The notes beneath the pieces are model-generated. The model was given only the letters and a program-made list of their open reading frames with translations, did no database searches and was not told the origin of the DNA. From contig CAYTEH010000001.1 in the NCBI GenBank assembly GCA_964436765.1, positions 1-64,000 of the forward strand: 64,000 bases of DNA. Reading direction: 5' to 3'. The position numbers and the translations under genes were made by a program. Positions 32,924-42,600 of the stretch are shown piece by piece (position 1 is the first letter of the stretch; each line of letters opens with the position of its first letter). This DNA is from CAYTEH01 sp964436765 (GTDB lineage Bacteria > Patescibacteriota > Gracilibacteria > Peribacterales > Peribacteraceae).

Positions 32924-33238
32924 TCACCCGCTGGACTGAAGCTCCGTACGACGAAGGGACGACGGAATCATGTCCAGCGTTTCCCGTAATGCCGCGCGCA
33001 GGATTTGACCTTCCATGTAGTCCGTCATGAACCCCAGAGTTGCGGATACTTCGTCAAAATACCGGAGTACGGGCTCTTTCGGATGTTCCAGGAGCTGCGA
33101 GGCGAGATAGTGCGCTATCTCCCTGATCGCATTAACCTGCTTCTCCGGTGTTTTTGCCCTGTTAAGTGCAGACAGGCGCTGCTGGATCTCCCGTTTTGTC
33201 TGACCCTCGTTCGATTCAGGTGAATGGGTGTGTTCCAT
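32924..33238 (-). CDS. Hypothetical small helical protein
   Basis: This 104-aa, charged, predicted helical protein has no membrane segment. The N-terminal half (KREIQQRLSALNRAKTPEKQ) looks like a coiled coil. I recognise no family. GGAGG lies 4 nt before the ATG, the only convincing Shine-Dalgarno I found in this window, although spacing is tight; TAGCAT also lies 10 nt upstream. It sits between the purQ fusion and the SPOUT gene, all on the same strand. Confidence 0.7.
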   Translation of the reverse strand: MEHTHSPESNEGQTKREIQQRLSALNRAKTPEKQVNAIREIAHYLASQLLEHPKEPVLRYFDEVSATLGFMTDYMEGQILRAALRETLDMIPSSLRRTELQSSG

Positions 33239-33276
33239 AGAACCTCCAATGCTACTCCTGTTTTTTCAAACGTAAA

Positions 33277-34527
33277 TCAAACGGCAAGAATTTCGAGCGT
33301 ACCTGAATGCGGGTTGCAGAAGACTTCAAGCAGGCGGCCGTTTGCAGTCACCGCCTGGCTGCTGACCCCCATCACATCGTATGCGACGCCGGTTTCGGAT
33401 CCCGTTCCGAATTGCTCGGCGGCGGTATCGGGCAGGTCTTTGCGGAACAGCATCATGCCCTGTCCAAGCGGCGCGTCCTTCTTTTTCTCCAGCTTCGCAC
33501 CGGCGCTCCATTCGTGCAGCGCAGACCCCCGACGGATGAAGGCGGCTTCCTTGTTGGAGTTGAAGAGGGTGAGGTCCCCCAGGATCCTCTGCACGTCCTG
33601 CTCAGGTACGGAGAAGTATTTCCATTGCTTGAGCGTGAGTGACGGCTCGATACGCCGCGCAGTTTGCTCCACCGTCCGTTCCTCATTGTTCGTGATGAGG
33701 GCGGAAATGAACACTTCGGTCATTTTCTCCTTTCCCTGTGTCAGTGCGACCGATGATGGCGCATGCTCCGCGCGTCCGGTACGCGACCTGCCTTGTTCGA
33801 TCCAGCGTTTGAGTGAGGCGAAGTACGGGGCGCCGTTCGGTGTCCGCTCCGGGTGCGGCATGAGCGCCACGACGTTGCCGGCGGCGTTGCAGATGCCGGC
33901 CGCCGCATACATCGATCCGTTGGGAGTCACGGGGACATCGTCCGAAACATTCCCCGCTGCGTCGCAGTAGGAGAACGCGATCTGGTTGTTGTTCTTCAGC
34001 TCCGCGAACAGATCCTTGTCTGCAGTCGTAAAGCGCCCCTCGCCATGCGCGATCGGCATGTGCAGGGCGCCTTCCCAATCGGAGGTCGCGCAGCGGTTCC
34101 TTCCGCCCGTGGGCGTGATCCAGACCCATTCGCTCAGGAACCCCGGCGCGTAGTGATGCCCGTTCTTCTCGATTACATTACGCGCAAGGCTCATGCGGAG
34201 GCCGCTTCCCAGGGGAATCAGCCCGCTTTCCACGAGGATCTGCGCACCGTTGCAGTTGCCGATCACCGTTTTGCCGGCCTCAGCCTCCTGACCGATGAAG
34301 TCCATAAGCGGGTCGCGCCCCGCAACCATGCCGCTCCGTCCGCGGTCCTCGTACGAAAAGCCGCCGGGGATGAAGTATCCGTCCACGTCGTTGAGCTTCG
34401 CCCGGTCGTCGTTCCAGCGGAAATACAGCGCATCCATCCCCGCCTCGCGGATGACGCGCACCGACTCGACCTCGCAATTGTTGCCCGGGAAGGAGACGAC
34501 GGCAATTTTTGTCCGAGGCTGTTGCAT
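33277..34527 (-). CDS. purQ: PurQ glutamine amidotransferase with unknown C-terminal domain
   Basis: The first 250 or so residues are PurQ, which supplies ammonia to PurL. They begin KIAVVSFPGNNCEVESVRV and include the nucleophile Cys in GNCNGAQILVESG and the His-Glu pair in LMPHPERTPNG. After a short linker comes about 150 residues (from EVFISALITNNEERTVEQTA to the end) that I cannot assign. They could be a divergent PurS-like domain, since PurS is otherwise unseen, but they are about twice the usual PurS size. The total of 416 aa compares with about 230 for PurQ alone. TACACT ends 6 nt before the ATG. purL lies about 15 kb away. Confidence 0.9.
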   Translation of the reverse strand: MQQPRTKIAVVSFPGNNCEVESVRVIREAGMDALYFRWNDDRAKLNDVDGYFIPGGFSYEDRGRSGMVAGRDPLMDFIGQEAEAGKTVIGNCNGAQILVESGLIPLGSGLRMSLARNVIEKNGHHYAPGFLSEWVWITPTGGRNRCATSDWEGALHMPIAHGEGRFTTADKDLFAELKNNNQIAFSYCDAAGNVSDDVPVTPNGSMYAAAGICNAAGNVVALMPHPERTPNGAPYFASLKRWIEQGRSRTGRAEHAPSSVALTQGKEKMTEVFISALITNNEERTVEQTARRIEPSLTLKQWKYFSVPEQDVQRILGDLTLFNSNKEAAFIRRGSALHEWSAGAKLEKKKDAPLGQGMMLFRKDLPDTAAEQFGTGSETGVAYDVMGVSSQAVTANGRLLEVFCNPHSGTLEILAV

Positions 34528-34545
34528 GCAAATAGTGTAGCAGAA

Positions 34546-34612
34546 GGGTTAGGGCTAGGGCTCGGGCTAGGAAGCTATGGATTACCTAGCCCTAATCCTG
34601 ACCCTAGCCCTA
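34546..34612. repeat. Telomere-like CCCTAA/TTAGGG inverted repeat, copy B
   Basis: The left arm GGGTTAGGGCTAGGGCTCGG (34546 onward) and the right arm CCTAGCCCTAATCCTGACCC (34585 onward) are imperfect complements about 26 nt long around a 13-nt loop. This is the longest copy of the family. It fills the gap between purQ and frr. Confidence 0.7.
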
Positions 34613-35158
34613 TTAAAGTTTCATCAGCTCTTCCTCCTTCTTCTTCACGCCGTCCGCAATTTTTGCATTTGCGTCGTCCACGGCCTTTTGCAGTTGTTGC
34701 TGAAGGGTATCGCGGACATCTTCGTCTTTCTCTTCCTTGATCTTCGCATGCCAATCCTGGCGGTGCTTGCGGAGCGCCACGCGCGCCTCCTCGCCCAGTT
34801 TCTGTACGACTTTCGCCATGCGTTCGCGTCCTTCCTGGTTCATCACGGGCAGCGAAATGCGGATGAGGATCCCGTCGTTCACGATGCCGCCGCCGGTGTT
34901 CGCCATCTGAATCGCCTTTTCGATGTTCTGGAGGATCGACCGGTCCCATGGCTGCACTGCAATGGTGCGCGCATCCTGGACCGTGACTCCGGCGAGTGCG
35001 CGGAGCTGCTGCCTCTGGCCGTACGCTTCAACATCAATGTGTTCTACCAGTGCGGGATTCGCGCGGCCTGTCTGAAGTTTTGCAAACTCGCCTTTCAGAT
35101 GTGCGATTACTTTGTCGGCTTCAGCCTGGAATGCGGCGAGACGGGGGTCGGTGGGCAT
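34613..35158 (-). CDS. frr: Ribosome recycling factor
   Basis: RRF splits post-termination ribosomes together with EF-G. The 181-aa length is typical. LQTGRANPALVEHIDVEAYG is the family block, followed by VQPWDRSILQNIEKAIQ, ISLPVMNQEGRERMAKVVQK and a helical C-terminus. TATACT (35194-35199) lies 35 nt upstream, and the leader of about 28 nt is C/T-rich (TTCCCTCTTTCCTACCACCC) without Shine-Dalgarno. It is separated from pyrH by a CCCTAA inverted repeat; tsf and rpsB are not next to it. Confidence 0.96.
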   Translation of the reverse strand: MPTDPRLAAFQAEADKVIAHLKGEFAKLQTGRANPALVEHIDVEAYGQRQQLRALAGVTVQDARTIAVQPWDRSILQNIEKAIQMANTGGGIVNDGILIRISLPVMNQEGRERMAKVVQKLGEEARVALRKHRQDWHAKIKEEKDEDVRDTLQQQLQKAVDDANAKIADGVKKKEEELMKL

Positions 35159-35212
35159 AGGGGTGGTAGGAAAGAGGGAACGAAGATTGACGGAGTATAG
35201 CGTAGCACGGAA

Positions 35213-35291
35213 GGGTTAGGGTTAGGATTAGGACTGCATATCAAATGTAAAACCGGCATTGCTACGGCTCCTAGCCCTAGCTCTGACCCTA
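35213..35291. repeat. Telomere-like CCCTAA/TTAGGG inverted repeat, copy C
   Basis: The left arm GGGTTAGGGTTAGGATTAGG (35213-35233) faces TCCTAGCCCTAGCTCTGACC (35269 onward) across a loop of about 35 nt. The right end reaches the pyrH stop codon. It sits between pyrH and frr. Confidence 0.65.
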
Positions 35292-35993
35292 TTTCGTTAC
35301 GACCGTCCCGATCTTCTCCCCTTTCGCGGCCTTGAGGAGGTTCCCCTTCTTCTGCAAGTTGAAGACAACGATGGGCAGCTTCTGTTCCTGGCATAGACTG
35401 AATGCCGCCTGATCCATGACCTGCAGGTTCTCCTCGATCGCTTGCTTGTAGGTGAGCGCATCGAACTTTTTGGCGTCCTTGTATTTGTTCGGGTCCTTGT
35501 CGTAAATGCCGTCCACATTCGTTGCCTTCAAGAGTACATCGCACGACAGCTCAAGCGCCCTCAGTGCGGCGGCGGAGTCCGTTGTGAAGTACGGGTTGCC
35601 GGTTCCACCCGCGCAGATCACCACGCGGCCCTTTTCAAAATGGCGCATGGCGCGTCGCCTGATGAATGCTTCGGCAAGCTGCGGGATGTCGATGGCGGAG
35701 AGTACGCGGGTGTGTGCCCCCCTCTCCTCCAGCGCCGACTGCAGTGCCACGCTGTTCATAATCGTTGCAAGCATTCCCATGGCATCGCTAACGCTTCGCT
35801 CAATCTTGCTGTCCTTCGTATCGCGGAAGCGCCAGATATTCCCGCCGCCCACGACGACAACCACCTGCATTGATTTCGCAACCTGAGCGATTTGATCCGC
35901 GATATCGTCCAGCGCCTGCTTGTTCAGACCGTAGTCATCGCTCCCAGCGAGCACTTCTCCAGAGAGCTTGAGCATGATGCGCTTGTACGCCAT
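35289..35993 (-). CDS. pyrH: UMP kinase
   Basis: PyrH phosphorylates UMP to UDP in pyrimidine synthesis. The protein has 234 aa of the amino-acid kinase fold. It begins RIMLKLSGEVLAG and continues with VVVVVGGGNIWRFRD, VSDAMGMLATIMN, VICAGGTGNPYFTTDSAAAL and LLKATNVDGIYDKDP. I set the start at 35993, 4 bp after the upstream membrane gene stops, so the two form an operon. The bases before the start are C-rich (GTAACCCCCTGACCTC), with no Shine-Dalgarno. Confidence 0.97.
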   Translation of the reverse strand: MAYKRIMLKLSGEVLAGSDDYGLNKQALDDIADQIAQVAKSMQVVVVVGGGNIWRFRDTKDSKIERSVSDAMGMLATIMNSVALQSALEERGAHTRVLSAIDIPQLAEAFIRRRAMRHFEKGRVVICAGGTGNPYFTTDSAAALRALELSCDVLLKATNVDGIYDKDPNKYKDAKKFDALTYKQAIEENLQVMDQAAFSLCQEQKLPIVVFNLQKKGNLLKAAKGEKIGTVVTK

Positions 35994-35997
35994 GAGG

Positions 35998-36495
35998 TCA
36001 GGGGGTAACGGTGGGAGCGGGAGGAGTGGAATCCTGAGTTGCATGATTCTGCGGCCGCTGGCTGGTGTGTGCAGAGCCATTGGGCTTATTACGGGACTTT
36101 GCCATGTCGGCGACTGAGCGGCCCAGTGATGCCGCAGTCGCGACAATGATCCTCCATGCCTCGCGCACGGTCATTTCGCGACGCGAGAGGGGGCCAATGA
36201 GCGGGATATCTTTCCACTCTCCCTGCGCAGCGTTCATGAAACCAAGCACCATGCAGCCGAGAATCACCAGTTCCAGGAGCCGGCCGATGCCCAGCGGTAT
36301 GAACCACACGGGAATGGACAGCAGAAAGAGAAGCATCGCCTGCTTGCTGTGGAACCGCACGAAGGGGGACTTCCCGCGCAGGATGAAGATGATCACCGAC
36401 ATCACCCAAAGGTAGCTGAAGGCAGCAATGTCTTTATTGTCGCGAACATCGTCGGCGCTGACGGGGGTCGAAGGTGTTTGCGATGCGTTCTCCAT
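35998..36495 (-). CDS. Small membrane protein, DUF4870/Tic20-like
   Basis: This 165-aa protein has two or three hydrophobic segments. The motif DIAAFSYLWVMSVIIFIL...FVRFHSKQAMLLFLL is typical of DUF4870-type proteins (a His-x-x-Gln-Ala core). The function of the family is not established. The C-terminal tail is polar and Pro/Thr-rich. TACACT ends 7 nt before the ATG at 36495, and pyrH follows within 4 bp, so this gene probably carries the pyrH promoter. Confidence 0.78.
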   Translation of the reverse strand: MENASQTPSTPVSADDVRDNKDIAAFSYLWVMSVIIFILRGKSPFVRFHSKQAMLLFLLSIPVWFIPLGIGRLLELVILGCMVLGFMNAAQGEWKDIPLIGPLSRREMTVREAWRIIVATAASLGRSVADMAKSRNKPNGSAHTSQRPQNHATQDSTPPAPTVTP

Positions 36496-36557
36496 CGGGC
36501 ACAGTGTACTGCTTTTTGTATGAAAAGCCATTCTTGTCAAAAATATCCCGGGCCAGC

Positions 36558-37301
36558 ATGATTGCTGCGCATATTCCGATGCGAGCGACCATCCACCAGG
36601 TGCGGCACGTGTACCAGCATACCAATACCAGTTGCGGCCAGGCGTGCCTTTCCATGCTCCTGTCGCATTATGGAATTGACCGCGCGCCAGCCGAGATCCT
36701 CGATGCGAAGAATGTCTATGTCGATGACCAGGGGCACCCATGGGGAACCATGGCGGCCGACCTGGCCGCATGGTGCATCCCGTTCGGCTTCAAGGCCGAG
36801 GTGCACACGTTTGATCCGCGCGTGATCGACCACTCATGGTCGGTCCTCCCGGGTGCGGAGATCCTTGCGAAGCTAGAAGCGGTGCGCGGTTCGCGCGTGA
36901 TCCCGACGCTCGGCAAAAACATTTCGAGCATATTCGTGCAGGCATACATCGATCTCCTCAGGGCCGGTGGCACGTTGCGTATCGCACCGTACGTGACGTC
37001 TTCGCTGCTCTATGCACTGCTGGAGCGGGGCCCACTGCAGGCGACAGTCTGCATGGGGGCATTCTACGGTCTTGGAAAGCAGCGCGTCGGCGACGATGGC
37101 AGGCCGGTGCTTGATGATCACCATGGCGGCATCGGCACGCACTTCGTGGTGGTGTACGGTCACGACGATTCCGGTCATTTTCTGATCGCCGACCCCTCGA
37201 AGCGCCCGGGCCTGTACACCGTCGAACCCGACAAGCTGATCGGATCGATCATGGCCGCACAGCGAGACTGCGAAAATATCGTGTTTCAGCTGCTGAGGTA
37301 A
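36558..37301 (+). CDS. C39-like cysteine peptidase family protein
   Basis: This 247-aa protein's N-terminal motif (HTNTSCGQACLSMLLSHYG, Cys near residue 26) matches the catalytic Cys region of C39-like peptidases. A His in GIGTHFVVVYGHDD and an Asp in FLIADPSK complete the expected triad. It has no clear signal peptide, so it may be cytoplasmic or membrane-associated. The start is uncertain: ATG 36558 (TATCCC 8 nt upstream) or ATG 36579. It is divergent from the DUF4870 gene. The family includes bacteriocin-leader processing domains, but no transporter is adjacent. Confidence 0.78.
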   Translation: MIAAHIPMRATIHQVRHVYQHTNTSCGQACLSMLLSHYGIDRAPAEILDAKNVYVDDQGHPWGTMAADLAAWCIPFGFKAEVHTFDPRVIDHSWSVLPGAEILAKLEAVRGSRVIPTLGKNISSIFVQAYIDLLRAGGTLRIAPYVTSSLLYALLERGPLQATVCMGAFYGLGKQRVGDDGRPVLDDHHGGIGTHFVVVYGHDDSGHFLIADPSKRPGLYTVEPDKLIGSIMAAQRDCENIVFQLLR

Positions 37302-37373
37302 TCCGACCTCCTTGTTTCGGCGCGTTGCCACTTCCTATATCCAGGCCGGTGAGTGATACTATAGTGACGTCGC

Positions 37374-37449
37374 GCCCCGGTAGCTCAGTGGATAGAGCGG
37401 GAGCCTTCTAAGCTCTAGGTCGCAGGTTCGATTCCTGCCCGGGGTACCA
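37374..37449 (+). tRNA. tRNA-Arg (anticodon TCT)
   Basis: The acceptor GCCCCGG/CCGGGGT closes with a G:U pair. The anticodon loop is CTTCTAA (TCT), the T arm is GCAGGTTCGATTCCTGC, and CCA is encoded. TACTAT (37357-37362) lies 11 nt upstream. The last 42 bases are also covered, antisense, by the 3' end of the next open frame. Confidence 0.96.
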
Positions 37450-38802
37450 CGATTTCAGGTTCAGCCACATCCAGCCGGCGCAGATCGCAAGCAGAACGGA
37501 CGGGAGCAGTATGCTTGCATACGGCCCAAGTCCTGCAGTCACTCCGAGGTTCGGAGCAATGCGCCCTTGCAACAGCACGGGGAGGTAGTATTCGACGAGC
37601 GGATTGGTGCTGCCCTGCGGCGGCATCGCACTGATGATCGTGCCCACGCCTGTCAGTGCAAGCGACCCCACGAGCAACGGAGTGCCGAGGAGCCGGTATC
37701 GGCTGAAGCCCACGGCCGCCAGAATCCCGAGCAGCGGAACGAGCGGCGTCAGGTGACGGGGGCCCAGGGCCGATCCCCCGCTCGGCTCGACGTGCGACCC
37801 GATCACTGAAATATAGACAGTCGTGACTGCGAGAATTGTGATCGTCAGAATCCTGTCGCGCCGATACAGAGTGGTGACCCCTGCTGCAGCAAGCAGCAGA
37901 AACGGCGACCAAAAGAACAGTCCCCGCATGGGGCTAAGCAGCAGAAACACCATGCGCGACAAGGACGGATGCGAAAATCCGAGCACGGACGCTGGAAGGT
38001 CTGCAGGCGCTGGCCATACCGTGTACGCATATCCTACAAAAAAGGGCGTACCGAACACCCACGTGTGAAGCAGCAGGAAAAGACCGAGCGGCACGCACGC
38101 CCCTGCCATGTAGGCGAGCACTGCCCGCCTGCCCTCTCTCGCGACGAGGGGAAGCAGTGCTACTGCTATGAGCACCGTCGGGTATTCGCAGGCGACGGAC
38201 AGACCGGCGCAGAGTCCCGCGAAGAAGCTTGCCCGGTTCGTTCGTTTTTTCAGAACCAGCCAGAGCGCAATCACCATCAGGCTCGCAGACTCTGCGTGCG
38301 AAAAGAGCATTGTCGCGTAGGTAAACATTCCCGATCCCACAAAGACCGCGATCGTGGAGAGGAACGCATCTCTCCTGCGCACGTAATCACAGAGCAGAAG
38401 GAAGAACAGCCCCCCGGCCACGGCACTGAGGGCCCCGACGCTCCCGGTCGTCGCAAACCAGGCGGATGCATCCCAGACGTTTGGGAGCTCAAGTCCACAG
38501 AAATGAGCAGCTAGGAGAAGTATCCAGCCGGCCACGTAGGCAGGAAGCGCAAGGAGTGCCGTGCCAGGCGCCTTATCGCTATAGTAGTGGCCTCTAAAAA
38601 ATGCCTTATCCACCGTGGAGCGCTCGTACGTGTCGATCGCCATGCGGTGCTCCGTCACCATCGCATGCAACATCGACAGACGCGAGTTTTGATTTGGGCC
38701 GCTGAATTGCCGGGCGTAGCCGTATGCGCACCAGAGAATCAACACAAGCATCGCACATGCGGCCGACTGACTGAGCGGACGAGGCAGGTGCAGCATCTTC
38801 AT
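37408..38802 (-). CDS. Polytopic membrane protein, putative glycosyltransferase-like
   Basis: This 464-aa protein has about 10-11 hydrophobic segments. Near residues 35-80 it carries NQNSRLSMLHAMV and GHYYSDKAPGTALLALP, a pattern I associate with uncharacterised membrane proteins resembling mannosyltransferases of the PMT/DUF2029 type. If so, it would transfer a sugar from a lipid carrier on the outer face. The start at 38802 has CATGAT ending 6 nt upstream. The C-terminal codons run antisense through tRNA-Arg, so the last residues (YPGQESNLRPRA) are the familiar artefact of reading through a tRNA. Either the stop is real and overlaps, or the gene once ended earlier. Confidence 0.75.
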   Translation of the reverse strand: MKMLHLPRPLSQSAACAMLVLILWCAYGYARQFSGPNQNSRLSMLHAMVTEHRMAIDTYERSTVDKAFFRGHYYSDKAPGTALLALPAYVAGWILLLAAHFCGLELPNVWDASAWFATTGSVGALSAVAGGLFFLLLCDYVRRRDAFLSTIAVFVGSGMFTYATMLFSHAESASLMVIALWLVLKKRTNRASFFAGLCAGLSVACEYPTVLIAVALLPLVAREGRRAVLAYMAGACVPLGLFLLLHTWVFGTPFFVGYAYTVWPAPADLPASVLGFSHPSLSRMVFLLLSPMRGLFFWSPFLLLAAAGVTTLYRRDRILTITILAVTTVYISVIGSHVEPSGGSALGPRHLTPLVPLLGILAAVGFSRYRLLGTPLLVGSLALTGVGTIISAMPPQGSTNPLVEYYLPVLLQGRIAPNLGVTAGLGPYASILLPSVLLAICAGWMWLNLKSWYPGQESNLRPRA

Positions 38803-39064
38803 GCATCCATCATGACAGCAAGTTCCACAGCCGACACCGGCAGCTGCTTGCTCTTTCACGTAAAGATTTTCTGGATTCAGAATATTTTTTCCGAGAGAAT
38901 ACAAGTTGTGCTCATGATGAAATACATCGCAGCACATCAAGAAGTCGTTATGAGGCAGCACCAAACGATGCACAAAAAATTTCCGTTTTTGCACGTTTGC
39001 ACTCAGAAACACCTGATGAATTAGGCGTTCAGTTGTGCCGTTGGTAGCATGCGCCCCTTTTTGT

Positions 39065-39589
39065 ATGTCGTCGAAGAACACCGCTGCCGGCGCATCCGCC
39101 CAGTTCACGCAGGCATATCAGATGCATGCCAAGGCCATCTTCCGCCACTGCAACATGCAGCTGCGCAACAAAGATGTGGCGCAGGAAGTCATGCAGGAAG
39201 CATTTATGAAAACGTGGGAGTATTTGCAGAGCGGCCACGATATCGAGAACATCAAGACGTTTCTGTACCGCGTCGCCGACAACCTCATAGTCGACGAGGT
39301 CCGCAGACGAAAGAGGCGCGAAGAGCTGTCGCTTGAGACGCTCCATGAGATGGGCTTTGACCCAGGAGACGATGACATGGTTCCGCAAATGGAAAACGAG
39401 ATTGACGTGTGGCGGGTCCTGGCACAGGTGCGCAAGTATCGCGAGAAGGAATTCCGTATTTTGAGCATGAGATTTTTGCGTGGAATGCAGCATGCAGAAA
39501 TTGCGAGCGAGATGGGAATTTCTCCGCGCACGGTAGCGGTGTACCTTCACCGTCTTCTGAAAAAGATGAAGTCAACAAAGCTGTACTAA
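39065..39589 (+). CDS. ECF-like RNA polymerase sigma factor
   Basis: This 174-aa protein has the two-domain layout of group 4 sigma factors. Region 2 spans VAQEVMQEAFMKTWEYL and NIKTFLYRVADNLIVDEVRRR, which binds the -10 element. Region 4 spans ILSMRFLRGMQHAEIASEMG and SPRTVAVYLHRLLKKMK, a helix-turn-helix that reads the -35. No anti-sigma gene is adjacent. It lies directly upstream of, and co-oriented with, the 1,360-aa repeat protein, which makes it a candidate regulator of the surface island; that is inference. The start at 39065 follows C/T-rich bases, with TAGCAT 14 nt upstream. Confidence 0.9.
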   Translation: MSSKNTAAGASAQFTQAYQMHAKAIFRHCNMQLRNKDVAQEVMQEAFMKTWEYLQSGHDIENIKTFLYRVADNLIVDEVRRRKRREELSLETLHEMGFDPGDDDMVPQMENEIDVWRVLAQVRKYREKEFRILSMRFLRGMQHAEIASEMGISPRTVAVYLHRLLKKMKSTKLY

Positions 39590-39695
39590 ATACGAATAGA
39601 AATTTTCCGCACGCTGTGACAATGCTGATTTGAAATATTTTGGTCGAATCGGACGTCTCTATAAGCAGTTTATCCCCTTTCCCCCTCCCCTATTT

Positions 39696-42600
39696 ATGCT
39701 GGACCGTTTTACCAGTAATCTTTCCGCACGCTTGCGACGCATGTCGTCGCCGAGCAAAGCCGCAATCTCCACATCTGTCGTTACAGCGATGGTCGTCTGG
39801 ACGAGCGGTGCTCAAGCGGCGGTTAACGTAAGCACGCTGCTTAATAACCTGTCGAACACTGTGGTCGGCGCTCTGGCCGGCAACACAAGTACAAACACGA
39901 CTGGCCTTCTCCAGACGCAGATCGGTGGCGGCTCCCAGGCTGCCGGCAACGCATCCGTTGCTGATGCCGACCTCGCTGGCGTTGTGAACGCTGATGCAAC
40001 GAACAACAACGCTGTTGCTCAGCTCACCGCAGGTCCCGGTCCCATCAACCAGGACATCACCGGCTCCATGATCGCAGGCACGGTCCTCGGTCTTGGAATC
40101 AACGTCGATGCCACGAACCTCACGGGCATCGTTCAAACCGCCATCGGTGGCCCCGCCAACAACCAGATGGTGGACAACGGCGTTCTTGCTGACGCCGATG
40201 TCGCTACGGCTATCGATGTCGATACGAGCAACACGCTCGCTGCTGTCCAGGCGACGGGCGCCTCCAACGTCAACCAGATGGTCGTTCCGACCATGGTTGC
40301 GGGCTCCCTCGTCGATGACACGCAGGTGGCTGACGCCAACAACCTCACGACCATCCTCCAGACGGTCGTCGGTGGCAGCGCCAACCAGGCTCTCGTCAAC
40401 GGCGCAGCTGCCGTGACGAACATTTTCACGGGTCAGATGATCAACACCTTCAACGTCCTCACGCTGCTCCAGGTTTGCGGCAGCAACTGCAACCAGAACG
40501 CCGCCGTCACGATGGCCGCGCTCACGGATGCGGATCAGACGGTTGTCGGTACCTCTGATAACGTGAACGTCCTCGCTCAGACCGCTGTCGGTTCGGGCCC
40601 CTTCAACCAGGCTCTGAACAACGGGTCGCTCGCAGGCGTGCTTGCGGGTGCAACGCAGGAGATCGCCACCGGCAACGTCGTTGGCATTCTTCAGATCGGC
40701 GGAGGCGTCCAGACGAACCAGGATGCTCCCGTCATCGCTCTTGCGGGTACGGAAGCTGATCAGCTCGTCGCGGCTGATGCCGGTAACCTGAATGTCGGTC
40801 TCCAGACCGCAATCGGTGGCTCCGCATTCAACCAGCAGCTCGACAACGGCTCCTTTGCGGGCGCCGGCGTTGGTGCTGCTCAGGAAATCCTCACGGGCAA
40901 CCAGGTTGGTATCGCCCAGGTGCAGGGTGGCGGTCAGGGCAACCAGTCCGCTCCCGTCATCGTTGGCGCTTTCGCTGACGCTACCCAGGTAGCAGTCGGC
41001 ATGGCTGACAACACCAATCTCTTGGCGCAGACGGCCGTCGGAGTTCCCGGCGCCCAGTTCAACCAGGACATGGACAACGGTACGGCCGCCATCACTGGCG
41101 TCCTTGCCGGTCAGGCCCTTCTGACGGGCAACAGCGTTGGCATTTCCCAGATCGGCGGTGCCGGTCAGGGCAACCAGTCGGCTCCGGTCATCGCCGGTGC
41201 TGATGCCGATGCAACGCAGTTTGTCACGGGCATCGCAGCAAACGGCAACGATCTCACGCAGACTGCAGTCGGTGGTGCCGCAGGCTCCCAGGCCAACCAG
41301 GACATGGAGAACGGCAGCCTTGCCACATCCATCGTCGGTGCAGGCCAGGCCCTCGTGACGGGCAACGACATCGACGTCGCGCAGGTGAGCGCCGGCGGAC
41401 AGGGCAACCAGTCCGCTCCGATCCTCGCCAACGCTGACTCCGATGCAACCCAGTTCATCATCGCTGGTGCTGTAAATGGAAACGATCTCACCCAGACCTC
41501 GGTTGGCGCTGGCAACCAGACCAACCAGGACATGGACAACGGTACGGCCGCTATCAACACGGTCCTCGCGGGCCAGATCGTTGATACGGGCAACGACATC
41601 GACGTCGCGCAGGTGAGCGCCGGCGGACAGGGCAACCAGTCCGCTCCGATCCTCGCCAACGCTGACTCCGATGCAACCCAGTTCATCGTTTCGGGTGCGG
41701 GTAACCTGAACGTGCTCGACCAGACCGCCGTCGGCGGTGCCGGTCACCAGGGCAACCAGGACATCGACAACGGTTCCATTGCGGCTGATGCCGTTCTTGC
41801 GGAACAGGACGTCGATTCCGAGAACAACATCAACGTTGCTCAGATCCACGCAGCGGGCCAGGGCTCGCAGAACCTCGTGGTTGATGCCGATGCGGACGCC
41901 AATGCAGTCCAGGGCATCGTCACGGGCGCCGGCAACATCAACCTCATCGGCCAGACCGATGTGGGAGGTGCAGGCGGCCAGACGAACCAGGATGTCGACA
42001 ACCTTGCTGCTGCCGCCACGGGCGTGGAGGCTGCTCAGGACGTCGATGCAGTGAACAACGTGACGGCTGCCCAGACGGGCGTCGCCACGACTGGCGCTCT
42101 TAGCCAGAACGGCTCCATCACCCCGACCGCCACTGTGAACGCTGGTCAGGGCATCGTTGCCGGCTCTGATAACCTCAACCTCATCGGCCAGACGGCTGGA
42201 GGCACGGGTCAGAGCAACCAGGACGTCGACAACGGCACGGCCGCAGTGACGGGCGTTGCCGCAAACCAGGATGCTGACGCTGTGAACAACGTCGCGCTTG
42301 GCCAGACAGCCGTCCTGAACACGGGCGCTGCCGCCCAGTCCGCTGTCATCGCTCCCACGGCCACGGTCAACGCCGGCCAGGACGTCGATGCGGGCTCCAG
42401 CAACACGAACGTGATCGGCCAGGACGCGAGCGGTGCCTCGCAGGCCAACCAGGACGTGGATAACGGCTCCCTCGCTGCCACCGGTGTGGATGCGAACCAG
42501 GATGCCGACGCTGTGAACAACGTGCTTGTCACGCAGACGGAAGTCATCAACACGGGTGCAGGTGCTCAGTTCGTCCAGGTCACGCCGACCGCCACGGTCA

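Noticed and set aside
36558..37301. Bacteriocin export system around the C39-like protein
   Set aside because: No ABC transporter or small leader-bearing peptide gene is adjacent.
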